DNA of 64,000 nucleotides, from assembly GCA_035648415.1 (NCBI GenBank), contig DASRLO010000031.1:13808-77807 (forward strand), written 5' to 3'. Shown piece by piece: positions 1 to 8,165 of this stretch; positions within the stretch are counted from its first letter, which is position 1, and the number at the start of each line of letters is the position of its first letter. The position numbers and the translations under genes were made by a program. Under the pieces are notes generated by a model. That model worked only from the letters and a program-made list of their open reading frames with translations, ran no database searches and was not told the DNA's origin. This DNA is from DATARH01 sp035648415 (GTDB lineage Bacteria; Pseudomonadota; Alphaproteobacteria; ATCC43930; CGMCC-115725).

Positions 1-332
1 ATCGACGGGCCGAACGCTCCGCCATCGAGAAAGGCGTCGAGGCTCATCAATACCGACAGCTTTGTCGTCCACGGTATCCTGGCGATCAGCCGGCGCGCCC
101 GGTTCCACACCGCCGGGTCGAGGCGGTTTTGCAGGCTGCCGAGCTTCGCGCGGACATCGTAGTCCGACAGATCCCCGCCGATCTTGGAGTAGCAGCGCGA
201 GACGTCGATTTTCCGCCACCAGGAAACAGCCGATTTTCCCTGCATGAGGCCGGCGAGGAACCCGTCGAGACTGTCCCCGAGCGGCGTGTTGATCGACATC
301 CCGGTAATGACGACGCGCTCAGGCTCCGACAA
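1..332 (-). CDS. Beta-ketoacyl-ACP synthase, N-terminal part (runs off the left edge)
   Basis: Only about the first 110 codons are present; the gene continues beyond base 1. Family enzymes condense malonyl-ACP with an acyl chain through an active-site cysteine, which lies outside the window. The protein opens LSEPERVVITGMSINTPLG, the N-terminal strand and turn of KAS II-like enzymes. TTG at 332 is chosen because the ATG at 299 would cut off the conserved VVITG strand. The start overlaps the stop of the FabZ-like gene by 14 bases, so the two are probably translationally coupled. With two SDRs and the dehydratase upstream it would complete the condense, dehydrate and reduce steps of an acyl chain elongation cycle. 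Specificity (fatty acid or polyketide) cannot be judged from this fragment. Confidence 0.75.
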   Translation of the reverse strand, partial: MSEPERVVITGMSINTPLGDSLDGFLAGLMQGKSAVSWWRKIDVSRCYSKIGGDLSDYDVRAKLGSLQNRLDPAVWNRARRLIARIPWTTKLSVLMSLDAFLDGGAFGPS

Positions 333-930
333 AATAGACCTCCATGATCCCGAACGAGCAGATGACGCCATCCCTCACGAGTTGCCCTGCGCAGATTCCG
401 GTATAGTCGTTCCAGTCGATGATTTTAGCCAAGATGAGCAGCTCGTCGCCAGGGCCGACGGGAGCCAAATACAATGCGTGGTGAATCTTGAGGGCGCGAA
501 CGGATAGCGATCCGGACGCCTGCTTCGCCCGCGCCCGCCCGGCAGCCGAAGCCAGACCGAAGAGGCACAACCCGAGTTGTCCCATCATCTCCAGCTGCAG
601 GACACCGGGGTACACCGGATCATCGGGGAAGTGGCCGCGAAACACCGGGTCTGCGGGATCGATCCGCCGCCGCCCAGCGATTGTCAGCGCCGCCAGATCG
701 AGCTGGGTGATGCGATCGACCAACAGAAACGGGTCGCGATGCGGCAGCAGGCGCTCGATGTCGGCGCGGACCAGGTCGAGGGCGGGCGCGGCGGCCCAAT
801 CGAACAGCGGACGCCGCCGCGCCGCCCGCACGATGCCGTCGATCAGGTGGTCAACGGCCACGGCCACTGCGCAGCTCGGCGTCCGGCTCGCGACCGCGGC
901 GGCGAGCGGCCTCGCCCGCTGTCCGGGCAT
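319..930 (-). CDS. FabZ/FabA-like 3-hydroxyacyl-ACP dehydratase
   Basis: A hotdog-fold dehydratase of 203 residues that would remove water from 3-hydroxyacyl-ACP. The FabZ signature is intact: LLPHRDPFLLVDRI at 61-74, then GHFP..PV.PGVL..E with the catalytic pair H100 and E114 at the 14-residue spacing of FabZ. It carries about 55 residues in front of the fold that typical FabZ (about 150 residues) lacks. That stretch is Ala/Arg-rich and may be a linker or a misjudged start, but the ATG at 930 sits 6 bases after the preceding stop and fits the tight operon. It is co-directional with two SDRs upstream and overlaps the ketosynthase downstream, which suggests a dedicated lipid or polyketide pathway rather than housekeeping fatty acid synthesis. 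Confidence 0.8.
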   Translation of the reverse strand: MPGQRARPLAAAVASRTPSCAVAVAVDHLIDGIVRAARRRPLFDWAAAPALDLVRADIERLLPHRDPFLLVDRITQLDLAALTIAGRRRIDPADPVFRGHFPDDPVYPGVLQLEMMGQLGLCLFGLASAAGRARAKQASGSLSVRALKIHHALYLAPVGPGDELLILAKIIDWNDYTGICAGQLVRDGVICSFGIMEVYFVGA

Positions 931-936
931 CCGTCT

Positions 937-1740
937 TCACCCGGAAGCTTCGCGTTCGAAAGCGAGCGAAATGCCGTCGACGAAGCCGTCGCCGCGATCC
1001 ACCGTCAGCACCTGCCCGGTCATCCCGTCAAACATGCCGCTGCATAAGGCCAGGACGGCGTTCGCCACATCCTGCATCGGTCTCGTGGCCGTTGCCTGCT
1101 CCGATTGGCCGATGCCCGCGACGGTCCCGACGGTTTGCCTTCCGGCGCGAACGATTTGCGAGCGCACCGCATTGACCCGCACCCCTTCGTCGCGAAGCCG
1201 GTAGGCAAGGTAGCGGACCAGCGTTTCCGTCGCCGCCTCGGCACAGGCGGCAAAGTCGTGACCGGGCGTGAACCTGTCCGAAGGTTGCGAGGTCAGGGCT
1301 ACGACGTAACGCGGATAACAGCCGAGATGCCGCTTGGCGGCGCGGGTGTAGTCGACCAGGGGCCATGCCGCCGCGCGCAATGCGGCGACGAACGCGCCTT
1401 CATCGTAATCCTCGATGGTATGGATTTCGGCCGGTGTCGACACCGGCAGCGCGCTTCCGATCACTGCGTAAACCGGCCCGCAGCGCGCGCCGATCGCGGT
1501 AAACAGCGCATCCGGACCGCCCTGATCCTCGTCGGCGTCGATGAACAGCGGCTGGGAGGGGCCAAGTTCGCCCAGTCGCCGCTCCATCGCTGCCCGTTCG
1601 GCGCGGTCGAACTTGCCGCTCAGAACCAGGCGCGCCCCGTGCCGCGCAAAAGCCTCGGCGGTCGCGCGCCCGACTGCGGTGGCGCCGTCCATGACCAGAA
1701 CGGCGCCGCGGTCGTCGGCGACAAACGGCGCCGAGCTCAC
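937..1740 (-). CDS. SDR-family protein, FabL-like paralogue with substituted catalytic residues
   Basis: A Rossmann-fold SDR of 267 residues. It aligns without gaps to the SDR encoded just upstream across the active-site region (shared RYVV..-TSQ and ..E..-RY). At the positions of that protein's Tyr157 and Lys164 it has His161 and Glu168, and its glycine motif is degraded to DGATAVGRA from TGGTRGIG. It is therefore probably catalytically inactive or altered; this is an inference from residues. A pseudo-enzyme partner in a heteromer is one possibility. The start is GTG at 1740, overlapping the upstream stop by 4 bases (GTGA), which implies coupled translation and matched amounts of the two SDRs. 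Confidence 0.75.
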   Translation of the reverse strand: MSSAPFVADDRGAVLVMDGATAVGRATAEAFARHGARLVLSGKFDRAERAAMERRLGELGPSQPLFIDADEDQGGPDALFTAIGARCGPVYAVIGSALPVSTPAEIHTIEDYDEGAFVAALRAAAWPLVDYTRAAKRHLGCYPRYVVALTSQPSDRFTPGHDFAACAEAATETLVRYLAYRLRDEGVRVNAVRSQIVRAGRQTVGTVAGIGQSEQATATRPMQDVANAVLALCSGMFDGMTGQVLTVDRGDGFVDGISLAFEREASG

Positions 1741-2522
1741 TCGGCCCTCCCATCGTTGCTGTCGAAGAATGCGGCGCCGCGATCGACGACGATGGTCTGC
1801 CCGCCGACACCGTCCATCAGCCCGGAGCAGAGCCCGACGACAACCTCCGCGACTGCCTCGGCGCTGGTGAAGAGGCCGGGGGATCGGGCTTCCGCGAAAG
1901 CCTCGAATTCGTCGCCGGCGATCGCCCGCAGCGAATCGGTGCCGACAAAGCGTGTCTTGACGAGATTGACGATGGTGCCCTGGCTGCGCAGCCGCTCGTG
2001 CATGTAGCGGGCGAGGGCTTCGAGCGCGGCCTTGGCCGCGGCGACGATGTCGTACCGTCCGTGGTAGGTCTCCATCCCTTGCGAGGAAATGCCCACGACA
2101 TAACGCGGATAGCGGCCGAATACCTCCTTCGCCATGCGCGTGTGCGAGACGATGGGCCACGTGCTGTAGTCGATCGCCGCGGCGAGGCCGCGTCGGGTGT
2201 ACTCGTCGAAGCTGTGGACGAGCGGCGCGAACGCTACATTCGAGACGAAGACCTCGAGGCGGTCGTGGCGCTCGCGAATTCGCTCCACCACCATCCGGAC
2301 ATCGTCATCCCGCGCGGCGTCCGCGTCGAGGATTTCGGGCTCCGGGGCGCCTGACGCGGCGAATGCCGCGCGCACCGTTTGCGGCTCCACCGAACCCCAT
2401 TTATGCGTGAGCGTGACGGCCGCTCCTCGTCGGGCGAAGGCCAGTCCCGTCGCCAGGCCGATGCCCCTTGTCCCGCCGGTGACGAGGACGGCGCATCCCT
2501 GAAGATCGTTCAACCGCCGCAC
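1737..2522 (-). CDS. SDR-family enoyl-ACP reductase, FabL-like
   Basis: A 261-residue SDR. The cofactor motif TGGTRGIG is at 15-22. The catalytic site is Ser147 with Tyr157 and Lys164, a Tyr-x6-Lys spacing typical of enoyl-ACP reductases (FabI/FabL) rather than the Tyr-x3-Lys of ordinary ketoreductases. The sequence around it (KAALEALARY) and the end (GGQTIIVDRG) resemble FabL of Bacillus. It would reduce the enoyl-ACP double bond with NAD(P)H. The start is GTG at 2522; no in-frame ATG is available nearby. It is the first gene of the minus-strand operon and faces the plus-strand SDR at 2809 across a region with tandem dyads. A specialised 3-ketoacyl reductase is the alternative. Confidence 0.75.
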   Translation of the reverse strand: MRRLNDLQGCAVLVTGGTRGIGLATGLAFARRGAAVTLTHKWGSVEPQTVRAAFAASGAPEPEILDADAARDDDVRMVVERIRERHDRLEVFVSNVAFAPLVHSFDEYTRRGLAAAIDYSTWPIVSHTRMAKEVFGRYPRYVVGISSQGMETYHGRYDIVAAAKAALEALARYMHERLRSQGTIVNLVKTRFVGTDSLRAIAGDEFEAFAEARSPGLFTSAEAVAEVVVGLCSGLMDGVGGQTIVVDRGAAFFDSNDGRAE

Positions 2523-2574
2523 CCGGGACGGGCAGCATCGCGAACAGTGATAATGACCTGATCGCGGCGGCGCA

Positions 2575-2603
2575 GATGTGTCATCGCAGATGATGTGTCA
2601 TCG
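2575..2603. promoter_or_regulatory. Tandem operator-like dyads in a divergent intergenic region
   Basis: The 12-mer GATGTGTCATCG occurs twice, at 2575-2586 and 2592-2603, offset by 17 bases. Each copy contains the dyad GATG-TGT-CATC. The pair lies between the divergent GTG start at 2522 and ATG at 2809, where a shared regulator would bind. Function is inferred from position and symmetry only. Confidence 0.45.
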
Positions 2604-2808
2604 ATGAATGGGCGCTCGCGCTTCCTGCACCTCAAGCGGTTGTACGCTGGAGCCGAGCGGCCACGCAAGCATTCGCCAGCCTACGACCGGCCGAGCGAAT
2701 ATGCGGATGGCCCCCGCAACCTCATAATGCTGCGAAGGGCCGGAGGTTGGCGAGGCCATGGCCCGCTATATTCCTTATCGGTCAACCACTCCGGGACGCG
2801 GCACGGTC

Positions 2809-3564
2809 ATGGCGGCCAGCATATTGATCACAGGCGCGTCAAGCGGGATCGGGGCGGCGCTCGCCCGCGCCTATGCGGCCCCGGGGGTGCAATTATCCCT
2901 ATGGGGTCGCAACGCTGAAAGACTCGCAAAAATCGCCGAGGATTGCCGAGGCCGCGGGGCAAGTGTCAGCGCCATCGCCTGGGATTTTCGCGACATCGCG
3001 GGGCTGGCGTCGCGGATCGAGGCGCTGGATAGCGAACGGGCCATCGAGCTTGCCATCTTCTGTGCCGGTGTCGGCGGGGCGATCCCGCCCGGCCGTATCG
3101 TCGAGACCCCCGAGCAAACCCGTGACGTCGCGATGGTCAACTTCAGCGCGGCGACGATTGCGGCGACCGCGATGGCGAACAGGATGGTGGAGCGGCGTCG
3201 CGGTCACATCGTCCTGATCGGCTCTCTCGCGGAATCCTTTCCGTTTCCGATCGCGCCGACCTACGCCGCCACCAAGGCTGGCTTGCGGACATTTGCCGAG
3301 GCGCTGGGCATCGCTGTCGATATACGCGACGTCGCCGTCACCCTGGTGTCGCCGGGTTTTGTCGATACGCCGATGAGCGGGCTGCTGACCGGACCCAAAC
3401 CCCTGATGATCACGGCCGAGGCGGCGGCGACGATAATTCGGCGGGGCGTCGAGCGACGCGCGCGGCGCGTCGTTTTCCCGTGGCGGCTTGCCCTGCTCCG
3501 CAGGTTGTTTCTTTGTCTGCCGCGCCCGTTGCGCCACGCCATCATGCGGCGCATCAAGGCGTGA
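2809..3564 (+). CDS. Short-chain dehydrogenase/reductase
   Basis: A 251-residue classical SDR: TGASSGIG at 8-15 for cofactor, catalytic Ser139, Tyr152 and Lys156 (YAATK). The C-terminus is a basic, hydrophobic tail (RLALLRRLFLCLPRPLRHAI) that may touch the membrane, as in DltE/YqjQ-type SDRs acting on lipid substrates. The ATG at 2809 is preferred over one 17 codons upstream because the Rossmann strand begins directly after it. It is divergent from the reductase-dehydratase-ketosynthase operon and may serve the same pathway; substrate unknown. Confidence 0.85.
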   Translation: MAASILITGASSGIGAALARAYAAPGVQLSLWGRNAERLAKIAEDCRGRGASVSAIAWDFRDIAGLASRIEALDSERAIELAIFCAGVGGAIPPGRIVETPEQTRDVAMVNFSAATIAATAMANRMVERRRGHIVLIGSLAESFPFPIAPTYAATKAGLRTFAEALGIAVDIRDVAVTLVSPGFVDTPMSGLLTGPKPLMITAEAAATIIRRGVERRARRVVFPWRLALLRRLFLCLPRPLRHAIMRRIKA

Positions 3565-3608
3565 AGGGTTGCTCGCCCCCGCGATGCAACGTGCGCCCCT
3601 GGACGGGT

Positions 3609-3998
3609 TCAGCCCTCCTCGATGCGCTCCATGTCTTCGTCGCTGAAGCCGAGATGATGGCCGATCTCGTGGATCAGCACATGCCGCACCACGGCCGCTA
3701 GGTCGTCGCCGCTTTCGCACCAGTAATCGAGTATGGGCCGGCGATAGAGGAACACCATGTCGATCTCGGTGCGCGAAACCGTGACACTCTGATGCGGCAG
3801 CGCGACGCCGCGATAGAGGCCCAATATGTCGAACGGGCTCTCGATCTCCATCGCCTCTTCGGTCTCCGCGTCGGGAAATTCCTCGACGCGGATGACGAGC
3901 GGCCCGAGATGCCGTTTGAAATCGTCGGGGATGGTGTCGAGCGCCCGCTTGCCAAGCGCCTCGATATCGGCGAGCGAGGGCGGTTGCCGCGCGGTCAT
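3609..3998 (-). CDS. Minimal zincin-like metallopeptidase family protein
   Basis: A 129-residue protein ending in HEIGHHLGFSDEDME, a zinc-binding HExxH motif with H110, E111 and H114 followed by a conserved acidic tail. It matches the small bacterial zincin family (Zincin_1, PF06262), single-domain proteins of about 120-130 residues. Members are predicted metalloproteases, but substrates are not established. No signal peptide is seen, so it should be cytoplasmic. It converges with the SDR ending at 3564 and diverges from the pterin dehydratase gene at 4070. Confidence 0.85.
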   Translation of the reverse strand: MTARQPPSLADIEALGKRALDTIPDDFKRHLGPLVIRVEEFPDAETEEAMEIESPFDILGLYRGVALPHQSVTVSRTEIDMVFLYRRPILDYWCESGDDLAAVVRHVLIHEIGHHLGFSDEDMERIEEG

Positions 3999-4069
3999 CG
4001 CGACATTCCCGCTTGACCGCGGCGCCGGCGCCGCGCACTTGCTGACGGGTGGCGAAACGGAGGGACGAC

Positions 4070-4387
4070 ATGGTCGAAAAGCTGGTCGGCACGGCGCGCC
4101 ACGCGGCGCTTGGCACCCTGCATGGCTGGAGCGAGGTCGAGGACCGCGACGCGATCCGCAAAAGCTATCACTTCAGCGATTTCTCCGAAGCCTGGGGCTT
4201 TCTCTGCCGCATCGCGCTGATCGCCGAGAAGATGGATCACCATCCCGAGATCTTCAATATCTACAATCAGGTAATGCTGATCCTCTCGACCCATGACGCG
4301 GACGGACTGAGCGACAAGGACGTCCGCCTGGCCCATGCGGTCGACGAGATCGCCCCCGAGCGCGACACCAAGCCGCCGACGCCTTAG
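4070..4387 (+). CDS. phhB: Pterin-4a-carbinolamine dehydratase
   Basis: A 105-residue enzyme that dehydrates 4a-hydroxytetrahydropterin, recycling the cofactor of aromatic amino acid hydroxylases; the family also occurs where no such hydroxylase is known. The active-site histidines are visible in EKMDHHPEI (H57, H58) and STHDADGLSDKDVRLA (H75), with the family spacing. ATG at 4070 is chosen over a GTG at 4049 because a GGAGGG-type ribosome site lies just upstream of it and the length then matches the family. No phenylalanine hydroxylase is nearby. Confidence 0.88.
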   Translation: MVEKLVGTARHAALGTLHGWSEVEDRDAIRKSYHFSDFSEAWGFLCRIALIAEKMDHHPEIFNIYNQVMLILSTHDADGLSDKDVRLAHAVDEIAPERDTKPPTP

Positions 4388-4436
4388 CTTCAAGTGCGGC
4401 GGCGCGTATTCCGGTTCCGGCGCCGCGCTACGACAA

Positions 4437-5201
4437 CTACCGCGGCGGCATGCGCAGCGCGCCGTCGAGGCGGATGACCTCGCCGTTCAGCATCGTGTTG
4501 CGGCAGATGTGCAGCGCCAGGGCGGCGTATTCGTCCGGGCGGCCGAGCCGCTGTGGGAAGGGGACGCCCGCCGCGAGGCTGTCCTGCGCCGGCTGCGGCA
4601 GCCCGGCCAGCATGGGTGTCGCGAACACGCCGGGCGCGATCGCGACGACGCGCACGCCGTAGCGCGCCAACTCGCGCGCCGCCGGCAGGGTCAGGGCGAC
4701 GATGCCGCCCTTCGAGGCGCTGTAGGCGGCCTGGCCGATCTGCCCATCATAGGCGGCGACCGACGCGGTCAGCAGGATCACCCCGCGCTCGCCGTCCTCG
4801 AGCGGATCGAGCCCGGCCATGTCGGCCGCGGCAAGGCGCAACAGATTGAAGCTGCCGATCAGGTTCACCTCGACGATTTGTTTGAATTGCTCGAGCGGCA
4901 CCGGCTTGCCGTCGCGCTCGACGATGCGCGCGGCGCGGCCGATCCCGGCGCAATTGACGACGATCCGCGCCGGGCCGTGCCGCTCGCGCGCCGCGGCAAC
5001 CGCGCGCTCGGTCGCCTCGGCGCTGGTAACGTCGCAGGCGAGGCTGATCCCGCCCAGCTCGGTAGCCGCCGCCTCGGCCGCAGCGCCATTGACGTCGAGC
5101 AGCGCGACCTTCGCGCCCGCCGCGGCGAGCGCCGCCGCAGTCGCCCAGCCTAGCCCCGACGCGCCCCCGCTGATCAGCGCGGCGTGACCGGCGATTTCCA
5201 C
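4437..5201 (-). CDS. SDR, 3-hydroxyacyl-CoA dehydrogenase type II (HSD17B10-like)
   Basis: A 254-residue SDR that probably oxidises 3-hydroxyacyl-CoA with NAD+. The cofactor motif is SGGASGLG at 11-18 and the catalytic set is Ser147, Tyr160 and Lys164. The stretch TASVAAYDGQIGQAAYSASK and the later FPQRLGRPDEYAAL are hallmarks of the HSD10/type II HADH subgroup, which separates it from general SDRs. It is the last gene of a minus-strand run starting at 13071, 23 bases after the PagL-like gene, and could serve the beta-oxidation-like steps of that cluster. Confidence 0.85.
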   Translation of the reverse strand: MEIAGHAALISGGASGLGWATAAALAAAGAKVALLDVNGAAAEAAATELGGISLACDVTSAEATERAVAAARERHGPARIVVNCAGIGRAARIVERDGKPVPLEQFKQIVEVNLIGSFNLLRLAAADMAGLDPLEDGERGVILLTASVAAYDGQIGQAAYSASKGGIVALTLPAARELARYGVRVVAIAPGVFATPMLAGLPQPAQDSLAAGVPFPQRLGRPDEYAALALHICRNTMLNGEVIRLDGALRMPPR

Positions 5202-5224
5202 GAGGGCCGCCTTGGTGGTCGCTG

Positions 5225-5788
5225 CTAGGGAAGCGGCAACTGATAGACGACCAGCACCGATTGCTCGCCGGGATTGTTTTTGGTCAGCCCGGCATTCGAG
5301 ATGTGATGGACGGCGACGCCGAGCCGCGACTGGTCGTCGAATTTGTAGTCAAGCTCGGCGCCGGTGCGGAATTCGACCCAGGAGCCGAGCGGTGTCCCGT
5401 CGCCGCGCTGATACCAGCCGACGGCGCCGTTTGGCGTCACCACCCAATTGGGCGTGAAGTTGATGTCGAAGCCAAAGCCGCCATACACGTAGGAACCGCC
5501 CGTCGTCGTGATGTCGGCGCCGAGAAACGGCGAGAAGAACGGCACGAGCACGTCGCCGAAATGGTATTCGCCGCGGAAATCGCCTTGTGTGCCGGCGTGC
5601 TTGCGGTTGCTCGGGGTGATGTCGAAGGCGCCGACGCCGAGCTCCACTCGCTGCGGGCCGCCGGGCGAGCCGATGGAAACCGGGCCGAGGGAAAGCTGAG
5701 CGGCCGCCGGACGCGCGACGAGCGCCGCGACCGCTATGGCGGCGAAAGCGAGAATCTGTCTGGCGATCACCGGCCACCCCACTGGCAT
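5225..5788 (-). CDS. Lipid A 3-O-deacylase / acyloxyacyl hydrolase (PagL family)
   Basis: A 187-residue outer-membrane protein. A signal peptide covers about residues 8-30, ending in AAA before QLSLG. The mature part alternates polar and hydrophobic residues as in an 8-strand barrel. The C-terminal catalytic site of PagL is present: H162 and S164 in HHISNAGL, with E175 in NNPGE. PagL removes an acyl chain from lipid A at the outer leaflet. It lies between the SDR (23 bases downstream) and the iminopeptidase (83 bases upstream) on the same strand, with no obvious shared pathway. Confidence 0.85.
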   Translation of the reverse strand: MPVGWPVIARQILAFAAIAVAALVARPAAAQLSLGPVSIGSPGGPQRVELGVGAFDITPSNRKHAGTQGDFRGEYHFGDVLVPFFSPFLGADITTTGGSYVYGGFGFDINFTPNWVVTPNGAVGWYQRGDGTPLGSWVEFRTGAELDYKFDDQSRLGVAVHHISNAGLTKNNPGEQSVLVVYQLPLP

Positions 5789-5871
5789 CCCCTATGCACG
5801 CGCACGCATATTAGGCGCGATCACACCGGCGGCAAGCTAAACCGCAACGCGAGCAGGCCGCCGCGCCTCGC

Positions 5872-6822
5872 TCACCGCTGTTTCAGCCGCTCCGTCGCCC
5901 GCACCAGCTGCTCGCGGACACCTGGCTCCATCGCCGAATGCCCGGCGTCGGGCACGATGACGTAGTCGGCTTCCGGCCAGGCGCGGGCCAGCTCGTCTGC
6001 GCTGCGAATCGGGCAGACCATGTCGTAGCGGCCCTGCACGACGATCCCGGGCAGGTGACGGATCCGGTCGATCCGGGCGATCAGATCGTCGCCGCCCGAG
6101 AACAGATAGCGGGTGAAGAAATGCGCCTCGATACGGGCGAGCCCGAGCGCGAGCCGGTCCTCGCCGAACGCGGCGACCGTCTCAGGGTTGGGCAAGAGCG
6201 TAGAGCAGCCGCCTTCGTAAAGGCTCCAGGCGCGCGCCGCCGGCATGTGCACCCGCGGATCGGGATCGACGAGGCGGCGGTGATAGGCGGCGAGCAGATC
6301 GCCGCGCTCTCCTTCGGGGATGAACCCGGCAAAGGCCCGCCACGCCTCCGGGAAGATCGCGCTGATGCCGTAGAGGAACCAGTCGATCTCGGCGGCGCGG
6401 GCGAGGAAGACGCCGCGCAGCACCAACCCGAGACAGCGCTCGGGATGGGCCTCGGCATAGAGCAGCGCCAAGGTCGAGCCCCACGAGCCGCCGAACACCA
6501 GCCAGCCGGCGATGCCGAGGTCGCGGCGCAGCGTCTCGATGTCGGCCACCAGATGCGCGGGCGAATTGTCGTGCGTCTCGCCGAGCGGCGTCGAGCGCCC
6601 GCCGCCGCGCTGGTCGTAGATCACGATGCGCCAGTGCGCGGGATCGAAGAACCGCCGGTGCACCGGCGTCGCGCCGGCGCCGGGGCCGCCATGGAGGAAC
6701 AGCGCCGGCACGCCGTTCGGGTTGCCGGACTCCTCCCAGTACATCGTGTGCCGCGAATCGAGCCGCAGCCGGCCCGTTCGGTAAGGCTCGATCGGGGGAA
6801 ACAGGTCGCGGCGGCCGGTCAT
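5872..6822 (-). CDS. pip: Proline iminopeptidase
   Basis: A 316-residue alpha/beta hydrolase of peptidase family S33 that releases N-terminal proline from peptides in the cytoplasm. Motifs: HGGPG at 44-48 (oxyanion), GGSWGS at 111-116 with nucleophile Ser113, D267 in GRYDMVCP and H295 in DAGHS. N-terminal FPPIEPYRTGRLRLD and the overall length match the family closely. It sits 32 bases after the small lipoprotein gene in the same direction. Confidence 0.92.
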   Translation of the reverse strand: MTGRRDLFPPIEPYRTGRLRLDSRHTMYWEESGNPNGVPALFLHGGPGAGATPVHRRFFDPAHWRIVIYDQRGGGRSTPLGETHDNSPAHLVADIETLRRDLGIAGWLVFGGSWGSTLALLYAEAHPERCLGLVLRGVFLARAAEIDWFLYGISAIFPEAWRAFAGFIPEGERGDLLAAYHRRLVDPDPRVHMPAARAWSLYEGGCSTLLPNPETVAAFGEDRLALGLARIEAHFFTRYLFSGGDDLIARIDRIRHLPGIVVQGRYDMVCPIRSADELARAWPEADYVIVPDAGHSAMEPGVREQLVRATERLKQR

Positions 6823-6854
6823 CTCCCGCTAGTCTAGGCGGGCGGCGACGGCCG

Positions 6855-7196
6855 TCAAAGCTGCGAGTCGATGCTGCGGCCGGACGCGGTGAAGGCGCGG
6901 TTCCATGCCGTCCAGTACCCTCCCGGGACCTGCCGGCGCCAGCAGATGTCGGTGTCGGGCGCCGCGACGATGACCCGCGTGCCCTTGAACGGCAGCTCGA
7001 ACGCGGCAGCCGGCGATCCGGGATCGGCCGCGGCGCAGTCCGGGGCGGCGGTGACGACCGCCTGGACGGCCGCCCGGTCGAAGCGGTAATTGCTCAGCGC
7101 CAGCTGCCCCGGCGGCGGGGCGAAATAGCTGCACGACGCCGTCGCCAGCAGCGCCGCGGCCGACAGTAGAACCCGCACGCAAGTCCCCTCGCTCAT
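6855..7196 (-). CDS. Small predicted lipoprotein, unknown function
   Basis: A 113-residue protein that I do not recognise. It begins with a basic-hydrophobic leader, VRVLLSAAALLATASC, with Cys22 as a possible lipidation site, although the -3 residue (Thr) is not ideal. Three further cysteines are mature or marginal, including a CAAADPG segment. ATG at 7196 is chosen because it lies one base after the stop of the preceding gene and puts the hydrophobic core near the N-terminus. It probably shares a transcript with the oxaloacetate-decarboxylase-like gene. Confidence 0.6.
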   Translation of the reverse strand: MSEGTCVRVLLSAAALLATASCSYFAPPPGQLALSNYRFDRAAVQAVVTAAPDCAAADPGSPAAAFELPFKGTRVIVAAPDTDICWRRQVPGGYWTAWNRAFTASGRSIDSQL

Positions 7197-7197
7197 C

Positions 7198-8064
7198 CTA
7201 TGCCCCACCGAGAAAATCCTTGGTCCATTCGGCGTATTTGTCGCCGCGCGTTACCCGGCGCATCAGATCGGCCGGCGCGATGTTCTGCAGCGCCTCGGGC
7301 TTGGCGCCCTCGCGCAGCGCCTTCAGCGTCGTGTACACCGCCTGCACCGCGGCGCTGAACGGCGCGTGGCCCTGCAGCGCGACGCGGACCTTGTGCGCCG
7401 CCATCCAATCGAGATCGGCGAGCGTCCCGGCGCCGCCGCCGGTGATCAGCGGGATCCTGATCGCCGACGAGATCGCCTCGATCGCCTCGACCGTGACGCC
7501 GCCGGCGAGGAAGATCGCGTCGACCCCGGCCGCCTCGTAGGCCTTGGCGCGCTTCATCGCGTCGTCGAGCCCGGTGATCGCCAGCGCACTGGTGCGGCCG
7601 GCGATGACCAGCTTCTTGTCCTGGCGGGCCGACAGCGCCGCCTTCATCTTGCCGATGCCTTCCTCGACCGGGATCAATGTCGGCTTGCCCGAGGGGCCAT
7701 AGGGGCGCGGCAATACCGTGTCCTCGATCGACATCGCGCAAACGCCGGCGGTCTCCAATTCCTCGACGGTGCGGCGGACATTGAGTGCGTTGCCGTAGCC
7801 ATGATCGGCGTCGACCAGCAGGCACAGATTACCGGCGCGGCAGACGCGGTTGGCCTGGGCGGCGAACTCGGTGAGGGTCAGGACGACGATGTCGGGCGCG
7901 CCGAGCACCGCCATCGAGCCGATCGAGCCGGAAAAGATGCCGACGTCGAAGCCGAGATCCTCGGCGATGCGCGCCGAGATTGCGTCGTAGACCGAGCCCG
8001 GATGGACGCAGCGGCTGCCGGCGAGAAGGGCGCGAAACCGCGTGCGTCGCTCGGACCAATCCAT
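7198..8064 (-). CDS. PEP mutase/isocitrate lyase superfamily enzyme, oxaloacetate decarboxylase-like
   Basis: A 288-residue (beta/alpha)8 enzyme. Metal-binding DADHGYG is at 85-91 and SIEDTVLPRPYG at 112-123. The catalytic KKCGH loop of isocitrate and methylisocitrate lyases is absent. This pattern and length match the PA4872-type oxaloacetate decarboxylases of the superfamily, which convert oxaloacetate to pyruvate and CO2. The actual substrate could be another 2-oxo or 2-hydroxy dicarboxylate. It is the fifth gene of the operon that starts at 13071, 101 bases after the amidohydrolase. Confidence 0.8.
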   Translation of the reverse strand: MDWSERRTRFRALLAGSRCVHPGSVYDAISARIAEDLGFDVGIFSGSIGSMAVLGAPDIVVLTLTEFAAQANRVCRAGNLCLLVDADHGYGNALNVRRTVEELETAGVCAMSIEDTVLPRPYGPSGKPTLIPVEEGIGKMKAALSARQDKKLVIAGRTSALAITGLDDAMKRAKAYEAAGVDAIFLAGGVTVEAIEAISSAIRIPLITGGGAGTLADLDWMAAHKVRVALQGHAPFSAAVQAVYTTLKALREGAKPEALQNIAPADLMRRVTRGDKYAEWTKDFLGGA

Positions 8065-8165
8065 CGCTGCTATCCCCGGCTGATGATGTTGCAGGCTTCT
8101 TGCGCGCCCGGGGCGGAGCTTACCATGTCCGTGACCGGGTCAAAAATCCTCAAACCGATTATGCC

